DNA of 5,981 bases. Source: Caldifarciminota bacterium. GTDB lineage: Bacteria; Hydrothermota; Hydrothermia; S141-80. The first letter of the stretch is position 1; each line of letters starts with the position of its first letter. Positions 1 to 5,609 of the stretch are shown here, one piece after another. The stretch covers positions 1 through 5,981 of the forward strand of contig WFYF01000335.1 of NCBI GenBank assembly GCA_015490255.1, in the 5' to 3' direction. The notes beneath the pieces are model-generated. The model did no database searches, had not been told where the DNA came from, and worked only from the letters and a program-made list of their open reading frames with translations. The position numbers were made by a program, and so were the translations under genes.

Positions 1-1689
1 GACCTGGTGTTTCAGGGGGCAGGGGACGGCGTGCGGATCCTGGATCTCTCGGATCCGGCACACCCGGTGGAAGTGGCCTCCCTTCCGGCACTTGCGCAGA
101 GCACCGTGATGGCGCTCGCCTATGAAAGGGCAACCCGGAGGCTGTTCGTGCTGAGCTACCGGGGTGCCCTGCGAATCTACGATCTGACGGATCCCCGGAA
201 GCCCATGCCGGTGGGGCAGGTTCACCTTCCGGGACCGGTCGTGGACATGGCGGTCTCGGGGAATCACGTGTATGTGGCTGGACAGAATAGGGGGATATAC
301 GTGATTTTCACAGGGGATCCAGCCCACCCGGTCCCGGTGGGAACCTATGACACCCCGGGATCTGCGGAAAGGATTGCGGTCTCGGGATCGCACCTTTTCG
401 TTGCCGACGGGTGGGCTCTGCGGGTGCTGGACGTGTCCAGCCCGGTGCATCCGGTGGAGGTGGGTTCCTGGACACCGCCGGATTCCGGATCTGTCTCGGA
501 CATCGCCGTTTCGGGAGACGTCGTTTTTGTGGCGACCGGACAGGGGCTCTATGGGCTCCGCGTGGCCAGCCCATCACGCCCCCAGGTGGTGGGATTCTTT
601 GATGGGGGCCGGACTGACCGGGTGGCGGTGGAGGGCCGTTTGCTGTATGCAATCGGCGGACGCGGTTTCTTCGTGCTGGACGTTTCCAGGCCCCAAAACC
701 CCGTGGAGGTGGGCGTTTCTCGTCAGAGTTCCTGGATGGCGGATCTGGCGCCAGCGGGCCGGTTCGTGTTTGGGGTGGATGGGCACGAACTTGTTGTTGT
801 GGACGTTTCTGACCCGGCAAACCCAGACATGGCGTTCTTCAGAACCGTCTGGAATATTCAGAGCGTGGCGGTGCGGGGAAATTACGCCGTTGTCCCTGCG
901 GGATCGGCAGGCTTCCGGGTGCTGGACATCACCGACCCGACAAACCCCGTGAAGGTGGGGGACTTTGAGGCCCCCGGAGTGATGAGCGCAACACTCTCGG
1001 AAAGTCTTGCCTATGTCGCGGACATATGGAAGTTCCGGGTGGTGGACATTTCGGACCCCGCCAATCCTGTGGAGGTGGGATGGTGCGACCTTCCAGGAGG
1101 GGGATGGGAGATTGCGATTTCGGGACCTCACGCCTATGTCGCGGCAGATCTGAAAGGCCTTCGGGTGGTGGACATTTCCAATCCCGCAAGGCCGGCGGTC
1201 GTGGGGGGATATGACCTTCCCGGACATGCGGTGGACGTGGCCATCCAGGGAACCCACGCTTTTGTGGCTGTCTATGAAACAGGCCTGCATATCATTGACG
1301 TGGCCGATCCGGAAAATCCCGTGGAGGCGGGATTTCTGGGCGCCCGCAGAAACGCCCGGGCGGTGGCGGTTTCGGGATCCCATGCCTATGTGGCGGATGG
1401 GGACACCCTTCGTGTGGTTGACGTGTCGGATCCAGAAAACCCTGTGGAGGTGGTCCGGTACAGTGTCCTGCACGCTGTGACGGATGTGGCGGTGGTGGGA
1501 CGGCATGCGTTTGTTGCGGCTGGGCACGCAGGCCTCCGGGTGCTGGACATCACCGACCCGGAAAACCCTGTGGAGGTGGAGGTTAACAGGAAAACTGCCC
1601 GGAAGATTGCCGTTGCGGAGGGGAAGGTGTTTGCGATGGACCCTCATGGCGCCCTCCACATCTTCCGCATCGGGTTGAGGGAACCCTGA
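1..1689 (+). CDS. LVIVD-repeat beta-propeller protein, 5' end missing
   Basis: The frame is open to the left edge (Asp-Leu precede the first possible GTG at 7), so the true start and any signal peptide lie outside the window. The product is almost entirely tandem repeats of about 41 residues, each ending in a strand of the type LRVLDISDPxNPVEVG, the signature of LVIVD repeats (Pfam LVIVD family). Counting from the GTG at 7, the strand aspartate or its equivalent falls near residues 13, 59, 101, 142, 185, 225, 266, 307, 348, 389, 431, 472 and 514. A final degenerate strand (LHIFRIG, 550-556) closes the protein. Blades 3 and 5 are degenerate; those after residue 300 are most regular. Such proteins fold as beta-propellers and are usually extracellular or surface-associated; the ligand is unknown. 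No C-terminal membrane anchor, sorting signal or catalytic motif is seen. It ends 225 bases before the next gene, which has its own promoter, so it is probably a separate transcription unit. Confidence 0.9.
   Translation, partial: DLVFQGAGDGVRILDLSDPAHPVEVASLPALAQSTVMALAYERATRRLFVLSYRGALRIYDLTDPRKPMPVGQVHLPGPVVDMAVSGNHVYVAGQNRGIYVIFTGDPAHPVPVGTYDTPGSAERIAVSGSHLFVADGWALRVLDVSSPVHPVEVGSWTPPDSGSVSDIAVSGDVVFVATGQGLYGLRVASPSRPQVVGFFDGGRTDRVAVEGRLLYAIGGRGFFVLDVSRPQNPVEVGVSRQSSWMADLAPAGRFVFGVDGHELVVVDVSDPANPDMAFFRTVWNIQSVAVRGNYAVVPAGSAGFRVLDITDPTNPVKVGDFEAPGVMSATLSESLAYVADIWKFRVVDISDPANPVEVGWCDLPGGGWEIAISGPHAYVAADLKGLRVVDISNPARPAVVGGYDLPGHAVDVAIQGTHAFVAVYETGLHIIDVADPENPVEAGFLGARRNARAVAVSGSHAYVADGDTLRVVDVSDPENPVEVVRYSVLHAVTDVAVVGRHAFVAAGHAGLRVLDITDPENPVEVEVNRKTARKIAVAEGKVFAMDPHGALHIFRIGLREP
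31..1674 (+). repeat. Tandem LVIVD blade repeats, about 123 bp period
   Basis: About 14 in-frame repeats of roughly 120-138 bases, visible as recurring ctggacattCCGACCCG-like and AACCCxGTGGAGGTG-like segments. Most are diverged at the DNA level, but bases 914-939 and 1535-1560 are identical over 26 bases and lie 621 bases (five repeats) apart. The repeats encode propeller blades; they are not a mobile or CRISPR repeat. Confidence 0.85.
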
Positions 1690-1769
1690 TCGGAGGGGGA
1701 AAACCGGTGAGAAAACGAAGGACCTCTCCGGACGGTGTATCGTCCCGAAATCGTTCCGGGAATGCGAAT

Positions 1770-1809
1770 GGATGCGGTGCTTTTGCCGCAGAAGAAAGGG
1801 AACGCATCC
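1770..1809. repeat. Inverted repeat in the gap before the lipoprotein promoter
   Basis: GGATGCG (1770-1776) is mirrored by CGCATCC (1803-1809). A smaller competing hairpin, TGCGG (1773-1777) with CCGCA (1786-1790), shares its left arm. There is no T-tract after either, so a terminator for the LVIVD gene is not supported. It lies 37 bases upstream of the -35 box and could be a protein-binding site or chance. The rest of the 1690-1914 gap shows no gene. Confidence 0.3.
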
Positions 1810-1846
1810 GGCGTGTTTCCGTGTGCTGACGCGTTTTTCCCTGTCC

Positions 1847-1875
1847 TTGACAGGTTCCGGGGCGGTGTGTATACT
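1847..1875 (+). promoter_or_regulatory. Consensus sigma-70-type promoter
   Basis: TTGACA at 1847-1852, a 17-base spacer, then TATACT at 1870-1875. This is a perfect -35 box, optimal spacing and a -10 box with one mismatch to TATAAT. Transcription should begin near 1882, leaving a leader of about 33 bases before the lipoprotein ATG at 1915. In a GC-rich window such a match is unlikely by chance, and it is correctly placed and oriented, so strong housekeeping expression of the lipoprotein/LysM pair is inferred. Confidence 0.85.
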
Positions 1876-1901
1876 TATTGCCGCTTGCGCAGGACACAAA
1901 C

Positions 1902-1907
1902 AGGAGG
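1902..1907 (+). promoter_or_regulatory. Ribosome binding site of the lipoprotein gene
   Basis: AGGAGG lies 7 bases before the ATG at 1915. It fixes that ATG as the start rather than the in-frame upstream GTG at 1735, whose extra 60 residues would precede the promoter and bury the signal peptide. Confidence 0.85.
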
Positions 1908-1914
1908 ATTTTCC

Positions 1915-2184
1915 ATGCGGGTACGCCGTCTTGTCATGGTGAGCCTGGTGGTTGCGGGTCTTGCCGCAACGGCCTGCGGCCCCAAGGGGGCGTCAAAGGA
2001 AACCCTTTCGGCGCTGGAAGAGGCCAAAGCGGCCTATGAGCAGGCCGTCGCCCGTCGCGATGAACTCAAATCCCAGCTTGAAGCCCTGCAGGCCAAACTC
2101 TCTCTGAAAGAAGAGTGCGAAGCTCTGAAGAGCGAGCGCGACTCCCTGAGAGCCTATCTGGACCTCCTTGAACAGGGATACTGA
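1915..2184 (+). CDS. Small coiled-coil lipoprotein
   Basis: The 89-residue product has a classical lipoprotein signal: basic n-region (MRVRR), hydrophobic core at residues 6-18 and a lipobox-like LAATAC with the lipidated cysteine at residue 21. Glycine at +2 would be compatible with outer-membrane sorting if a Lol-type system operates. Residues 28-87 are charged, Ala/Leu/Glu/Lys-rich and predicted coiled coil, with heptad hydrophobics at 51, 55, 58, 62 and again at 71, 78, 82, 85 after a phase slip. The only non-lipidated cysteine is C68. The start is chosen from the AGGAGG box and the signal peptide. It is first in a two-gene unit, 11 bases before the LysM gene, under a consensus promoter. 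I recognise no named family. It resembles Lpp-like or short coiled-coil envelope lipoproteins in architecture only, and no C-terminal lysine of the Lpp type is present. A tethering or scaffolding role is inference. Confidence 0.85.
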   Translation: MRVRRLVMVSLVVAGLAATACGPKGASKETLSALEEAKAAYEQAVARRDELKSQLEALQAKLSLKEECEALKSERDSLRAYLDLLEQGY

Positions 2185-2189
2185 GGAGG
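2184..2189 (+). promoter_or_regulatory. Ribosome binding site of the LysM gene
   Basis: AGGAGG overlaps the last base of the lipoprotein stop codon and sits 6 bases before ATG 2196. The alternative GTG at 2190 directly abuts this box and is too close to be used. The placement suggests coupled translation of the two genes. Confidence 0.8.
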
Positions 2190-2195
2190 GTGACC

Positions 2196-2792
2196 ATGAA
2201 AAATCTCTGGATCGTTGCACTGCTCCTGCCCGTCGCGGGCTGGGCCCAGGAAGGGGAGAAAAAGCTCACCGAAGAAGAGGCCCAGGCCCAGATCGCAGAA
2301 TATCGGCAGAAACTGGAACAGGTGAACGCGGAGATCGCGGAGCTGGAGGCCCAGGTGAACGAACTCCAGGCCCAGGTTTCCGAATACGAGTCCTGCGTCC
2401 AGAGCACCCGCAAGGAGATTGAGGATCTGAAGGCCGAAATCGCCAAATACCCCTCCGAATACACCGTTCAGGAAGGTGACTACCTCTACAAGATCGCCGG
2501 GATGCGCTACATCTACAACAACCCCAAGGCGTGGCCCCGGATCTGGCGCGCCAACCGGGACAAAATCAAAGACCCCAACCTGATCTATCCCGGCTGGGTC
2601 CTCACCATTCCTCACGGTCTGGTGAAAGAGTTTGAGGTGATCCCCGGGGACTACCTCTGGAAAATCGCCGGGTATTCCTGGATCTACGGGGATCCCTACA
2701 AGTGGACAAAAATCTATGAAGCCAACCGGGACAAGATCAAGGACCCGGATCTCATCTATCCTGGATGGGTGCTCACCATCCCGAGAGATTGA
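2196..2792 (+). CDS. Secreted coiled-coil protein with two LysM domains
   Basis: The product is 198 residues long. Residues 1-18 form a signal peptide (MKN, hydrophobic core, likely cleavage after AGWA). Residues 22-84 form a long coiled coil with an unbroken heptad series (V43, I47, L50, V54, L57, V61, Y64, V68, T71, I75, L78, I82) and a single cysteine, C67. Two LysM domains follow at 89-139 and 146-196, each with the opening V-x-x-GDYL-x-KIAG and the closing LIYPGWVLTIP. LysM modules bind N-acetylglucosamine-containing glycans such as peptidoglycan, so the protein should sit on the cell wall outside the cytoplasmic membrane. No catalytic domain is present, so a structural or adaptor role is more likely than a hydrolase. 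It is second gene after the coiled-coil lipoprotein and is followed by a terminator. The coils of the two proteins look related (see findings). The exact family is not recognised. Confidence 0.9.
   Translation: MKNLWIVALLLPVAGWAQEGEKKLTEEEAQAQIAEYRQKLEQVNAEIAELEAQVNELQAQVSEYESCVQSTRKEIEDLKAEIAKYPSEYTVQEGDYLYKIAGMRYIYNNPKAWPRIWRANRDKIKDPNLIYPGWVLTIPHGLVKEFEVIPGDYLWKIAGYSWIYGDPYKWTKIYEANRDKIKDPDLIYPGWVLTIPRD
2460..2783 (+). repeat. Tandem duplication of the LysM module
   Basis: The modules at 2460-2612 and 2631-2783 encode 51 residues each at a 57-residue period. By hand alignment 34 of 51 residues are identical without gaps, and the last 21 residues differ at only one position (Asn/Asp). The strong similarity of the C-terminal halves points to an internal duplication within this gene or a recent ancestor. 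Confidence 0.9.
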
Positions 2793-2816
2793 GCCTTCAG
2801 GGAATTCCAGCAAGGT

Positions 2817-2857
2817 GGGGAAGCTTCCGGAAGGGGGCTTCCCCCCTTCTTGTTTTT
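2817..2857 (+). terminator. Rho-independent terminator of the lipoprotein/LysM unit
   Basis: Bases 2817-2828 pair with 2833-2844 to give a 12-bp stem (two G-U wobbles) capped by a GGAA tetraloop, followed by CC and the T-rich tract TTCTTGTTTTT (2847-2857). An overlapping alternative hairpin, 2830-2837 with 2842-2849 (8 bp, CTTC loop), sits directly against TTGTTTTT. Either would terminate; they exclude each other. It lies 24 bases after the LysM stop and separates this unit from the phoH operon. Confidence 0.85.
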
Positions 2858-2872
2858 GAGTGCATCCACGAG

Positions 2873-2886
2873 AGGAGGTGAAGGAG
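2873..2886 (+). promoter_or_regulatory. Ribosome binding region of the phoH-like gene
   Basis: A doubled Shine-Dalgarno stretch: AGGAGGTGA at 2873-2881 runs into AAGGAG at 2881-2886. The first matches GTG 2890 (8 bases after GGTGA); the second matches GTG 2893 (6 bases). The in-frame GTG at 2860 lies upstream of the box and is rejected; GTG 2878 lies inside it. Confidence 0.65.
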
Positions 2887-2889
2887 AAC

Positions 2890-3858
2890 GTGGTGCGAAG
2901 CCGTGTCTCTCTGGGGGACGTTCCCCTGAAAGCCTTTCTGGGTGTGCAGGACCGGAACCTTTCCCGGCTGCGCGCTCTGTTTGAAGATGTCCAGCTCGTG
3001 GTCCGCGGAGAAGACCTGATGCTCCGGGGACCCGAAGCGCGGGTCCGCCTGGTGGAACAGGTGGTGGAGGTGCTGAAAGAACATCTGCTGACCCATGGCG
3101 TACTGGAAGAATCGGACGTGGTGGCCACCGTTCATGCCGTCTCCTCCCGCACCGCGCCTGCTTCCCGGGCCCGGAACGGACGGACGGTGATCCACACCCC
3201 GAGGAAAAAGGTCCAGCCCCTCACCCCCCAGCAGGCCCGGTATCTTGAAGCCATGGAAAGCCACGATGTGGTGTTCGGCATCGGACCAGCAGGAACCGGA
3301 AAAACCTTCCTGGCCGTGGCCATGGCCCTGAAGTTCCTCTGGGAAGAGCGGGTGGAGCGCATCGTGCTCACCCGGCCGGCGGTGGAGGCAGGGGAATCTC
3401 TTGGCTTTCTCCCCGGGAGCTTTGAGGAGAAAATCAACCCCTATCTCACCCCGCTGTACGACGCCCTCCAGGCCATGGTGCCTTTTGAAAAGGTGCAGTC
3501 CATGATCCACCGACGGATCATTGAGATTGCCCCTCTTGCGTATATGCGCGGCCGGACTCTTTCAGACGCCTTCATCATTCTGGACGAGGCCCAGAACACC
3601 AAAACCGTCCAGATGAAGATGTTTCTCACCCGCATCGGCCCCCGTTCCCGGGTGGTGATCACGGGTGACATCACCCAGATTGACCTGCCTTCCCGGGAAC
3701 GCTCCGGCCTGGTGGAGGCGGTGGAGGTGCTCCGGGACGTGCCAGGCATCGCCATCGTCCGCCTCACCCAGGCTGACGTGGTGCGCCATCCCCTGGTGAA
3801 ACGCATCGTGGACGCCTATGAACGAGCCCGACAGTCCGAGGAATCGTCCTCCGGATAG
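2890..3858 (+). CDS. ybeZ: PhoH-like ATPase (YbeZ type)
   Basis: The 322-residue product has the normal length for the family. The N-terminal part (about 10-75) is the small RNA-binding-like domain of PhoH/YbeZ proteins (LVVRGEDLMLRG followed by a helix). The linker HTPRKKVQPLTPQQ (102-115) leads into the P-loop ATPase. Walker A is GPAGTGKT at 132-139, followed by the RPAVEAGESLGFLPG segment (162-176). Walker B is LDEAQNT at 231-237, and the sensor-like TGD at 258-260 and QIDLP at 263-267 complete the set. All expected motifs are present, so it should be active. YbeZ is known to work with YbeY in rRNA processing and ribosome quality control; ybeY lies two genes downstream, which supports this assignment. 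Start is GTG 2890 or 2893; no ATG fits. No promoter is obvious between the upstream terminator and this start. The last 41 bases overlap the next gene. Confidence 0.95.
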   Translation: MVRSRVSLGDVPLKAFLGVQDRNLSRLRALFEDVQLVVRGEDLMLRGPEARVRLVEQVVEVLKEHLLTHGVLEESDVVATVHAVSSRTAPASRARNGRTVIHTPRKKVQPLTPQQARYLEAMESHDVVFGIGPAGTGKTFLAVAMALKFLWEERVERIVLTRPAVEAGESLGFLPGSFEEKINPYLTPLYDALQAMVPFEKVQSMIHRRIIEIAPLAYMRGRTLSDAFIILDEAQNTKTVQMKMFLTRIGPRSRVVITGDITQIDLPSRERSGLVEAVEVLRDVPGIAIVRLTQADVVRHPLVKRIVDAYERARQSEESSSG

Positions 3859-5263
3859 ACTTCTCCGGTTTCTTCCCCTAACCCTGTGGGCCGGCCTCCT
3901 CGGGGGATGGGGGTTGCTGACCCCCCTGCCGGGCTGGAGGCGATGGCTGGTGGCCGGCGTGTTGCTTCTGGCGTTCTTCCGCCTGTATGACCCCTATCTG
4001 ACCAAAGCCGTCAAACGTCACGCCCTGCCCCTTTCCCGCATCCACCTGGGGACCACCCTGCTCCTGCTTCTTCTCGGTCTGGAACTCCTGGCCCGGAAGC
4101 TTTATCCCCTGCCCCTCCCCCTCACCGTCGTGGTGATTCCCGCCCTGTTTCTTTCCTTCTTCGTGGGACGGCGGGCCGCCATGCTGCTGGGTATTCTGTT
4201 CGCCTTCTGGAACGCCTTTCTCTGGCCGGCTTCTCTCTTTCCCCAGGTCTTCTGGCACCGCACCCTCGTGGTGATCACGGCTGTGCTGGCCCTCTATCCC
4301 CTCTCCCGTGCCCGGGACGTTTACCGGATGGCCTTTGCCCTCCTCGCCGCGTCTCTCCTGGGACAGATGCCCTTTCCCCAGTGGGTTCCCCTCACCACCC
4401 TCCTGCCGGGGGACTATCAGGCCTTTCTGTGGGGGGTGGCCGAAACCATGACGGTGGTGGCGCTTCTGTTTCTGCTTCTGCCGGTGCTTGAGCGCTGGCT
4501 CCACCTCACCACGGATTTCTCCCTGCTGGAGCTTTTGCGCCTGGATCATCCTCTGCTTGTGGAACTTGCCCGCCGGGCCCCGGGAACGTTTGAACACAGC
4601 ATGGCTGTGGCCAGCCTGGCCGAGGCTGCGGCCCGCTCCGTGGGGGCAAACCCCCTGCTTGCCCGTGTGGGCGGGATGTTCCACGACATCGGGAAAATGC
4701 ACCGTCCGGAATATTTCATTGAAAACCAGCGAGGGGAAAACCCCCATGATCGGCTCTCTCCCCGGCTCAGCGTGCTGATTCTGCGGGAACACGTCCGTCA
4801 CGGGGTTCGGCTCGCCCGCCAGTACGGTCTTCCGGAGGCGGTGGTGGCCATCATCCAGACCCACCACGGGACCTCTCTGATCCGTCCATTCTTTGCCAAA
4901 GCGAGGGATATGGGTGAAGATCCGGATCCCGCCGAGTTTTCCTATCCCGGTCCCCGTCCCTGGACCAAAGAACAGGCCATCGTGATGCTCGCCGACTCCG
5001 TGGAGGCGGCCTGCCGGAGCCTGGAACGGCCCACCCCGGTGGAGATTGAAGAAACCGTTCACAAAATCGTTCGCTGGAAAATGGAGGAAGGGCAGCTGGA
5101 TCAGGCCGACCTGTCTCTGCGAGAAATCCACACCATCCAGCAGGCCTTTCTCCCCATCCTCACCGGGCAATTTCACCATCGCATCACCTATCCGGAGGAC
5201 GTGGATGTCCGTGCACGTGCACAGCACCGTGAGAAGCGGGCCATCGCCCAGCGTTTTGAATAA
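3818..5263 (+). CDS. PgpH-family 7TM-HD phosphohydrolase lacking the extracellular domain
   Basis: The 481-residue product has a short basic, proline-rich N-terminus (1-17), then seven or eight hydrophobic segments between about 18 and 225. A cytoplasmic HD domain follows (about 245-455). The metal ligands of the HD superfamily are all visible: H260 (FEHSM), H289-D290 (MFHDIGK), H325 (REHV), H349-H350 (THHGT) and D393 (LADSVEA). The HDIGKMHRPEYFIENQ and NPHDRLSP segments are typical of PgpH/YqfF proteins, which hydrolyse cyclic-di-AMP to pApA. Classical members have about 700-900 residues, with a large extracellular domain after a first membrane helix; that domain is absent here, and the upstream space is occupied by the phoH-like gene. 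ATG 3818 has no clear Shine-Dalgarno box, so translation is probably coupled to the overlapping upstream gene. TTG 3914 would remove the first helix and is less likely. The substrate is inferred from family. Confidence 0.9.
   Translation: MNEPDSPRNRPPDRLLRFLPLTLWAGLLGGWGLLTPLPGWRRWLVAGVLLLAFFRLYDPYLTKAVKRHALPLSRIHLGTTLLLLLLGLELLARKLYPLPLPLTVVVIPALFLSFFVGRRAAMLLGILFAFWNAFLWPASLFPQVFWHRTLVVITAVLALYPLSRARDVYRMAFALLAASLLGQMPFPQWVPLTTLLPGDYQAFLWGVAETMTVVALLFLLLPVLERWLHLTTDFSLLELLRLDHPLLVELARRAPGTFEHSMAVASLAEAAARSVGANPLLARVGGMFHDIGKMHRPEYFIENQRGENPHDRLSPRLSVLILREHVRHGVRLARQYGLPEAVVAIIQTHHGTSLIRPFFAKARDMGEDPDPAEFSYPGPRPWTKEQAIVMLADSVEAACRSLERPTPVEIEETVHKIVRWKMEEGQLDQADLSLREIHTIQQAFLPILTGQFHHRITYPEDVDVRARAQHREKRAIAQRFE
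5194..5198 (+). promoter_or_regulatory. Ribosome binding site deciding the ybeY start
   Basis: GGAGG lies 6 bases before ATG 5205, inside the end of the HD gene. It selects this ATG over the much earlier in-frame ATG at 5046, whose 53 extra residues are a shadow translation of the HD gene. Confidence 0.8.
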
Positions 5264-5609
5264 GCTCCGCCGTCTTCTCGCCCGCATGCAGGACGCCCTC
5301 GGATGTCCCCAGACCGTCCGGGTGATCCTGGTGGGTTCCCGGAAAGCCCGCAACCTGAACCGCAGATTCCTCGGGCGGGATCACCCGGCCGACGTGCTCA
5401 CCTTCCCTCTGGGAGAGGTCGTGGAGATTTACATCAACGCGGATTTCCTCCGGCGCACCGGGAACTTCAGCAAATTTCTGGGGTATTTTGCCATTCACGG
5501 ACTTCTCCACGCCTGCGGTTTCACCCATCACGGCGAGCAGGACGCCGAGGCCATGGAGAAGATGGAACAGGAATGGTTCCAGCGATGGAAGGCCTCCCTG
5601 CCCTCCTGA
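5205..5609 (+). CDS. ybeY: Endoribonuclease YbeY (rRNA maturation factor)
   Basis: The 134-residue product is slightly shorter than the usual 150 or so. YbeY is a zinc-dependent single-strand endoribonuclease involved in 16S rRNA 3'-end maturation and ribosome quality control. The family metal motif H-x3-H-x5-H is present as HGLLHACGFTH, with H98, H102 and H108. The substrate-site segment LNRRFLGRDHPADVLTFP (51-68) matches the family LNxxYRxKDxPTDVLSFP, and the C-terminal DAEAMEKME (113-121) also matches. Variations: the usual Asp before the third His is Thr107, and the position of the functionally important E. coli Arg59 appears to be Leu56, with Arg nearby at 54 and 58. The first 59 bases overlap the HD gene, and the last 25 overlap the next gene. 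The context next to a YbeZ-type ATPase strongly supports the call. Confidence 0.93.
   Translation: MSVHVHSTVRSGPSPSVLNKLRRLLARMQDALGCPQTVRVILVGSRKARNLNRRFLGRDHPADVLTFPLGEVVEIYINADFLRRTGNFSKFLGYFAIHGLLHACGFTHHGEQDAEAMEKMEQEWFQRWKASLPS

Noticed and set aside
1..1689. The 123-bp periodic repeats as a CRISPR or satellite array
   Set aside because: The repeats are in-frame, diverged at third positions and encode a known repeat family; there are no constant repeats with unique spacers.
1743..1761. Possible terminator hairpin after the LVIVD gene (TCCCG/CGGGA)
   Set aside because: Only five clean base pairs with a mismatch above, and no T-tract follows.
1811..1838. Possible terminator GCGT...ACGC followed by GTTTTT
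   Set aside because: The stem is only four base pairs with a 14-base loop, too weak despite the run of T.
574..1899. 441-codon open frame on the minus strand
   Set aside because: It is antisense to the repetitive, GC-rich LVIVD gene and crosses the consensus promoter. Its translation is rich in His, Arg and Pro and mirrors the blade period, so it is a shadow of the repeats.
1735..1914. Upstream extension of the lipoprotein frame
   Set aside because: The added residues precede the promoter and ribosome binding site and would bury the lipoprotein signal peptide internally.
2154..3128. 324-codon open frame on the minus strand
   Set aside because: It lies antisense across the LysM gene, the terminator and the start of the phoH-like gene. 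Its translation shows no domain and its N-terminus is a Ser/Thr/Arg-rich shadow.
3878..5353. 491-codon open frame on the minus strand
   Set aside because: It is fully antisense to the PgpH-like HD gene, whose membrane segments and HD motifs are unambiguous. The antisense translation is low-complexity Gly/Gln/His/Glu with no recognisable domain.
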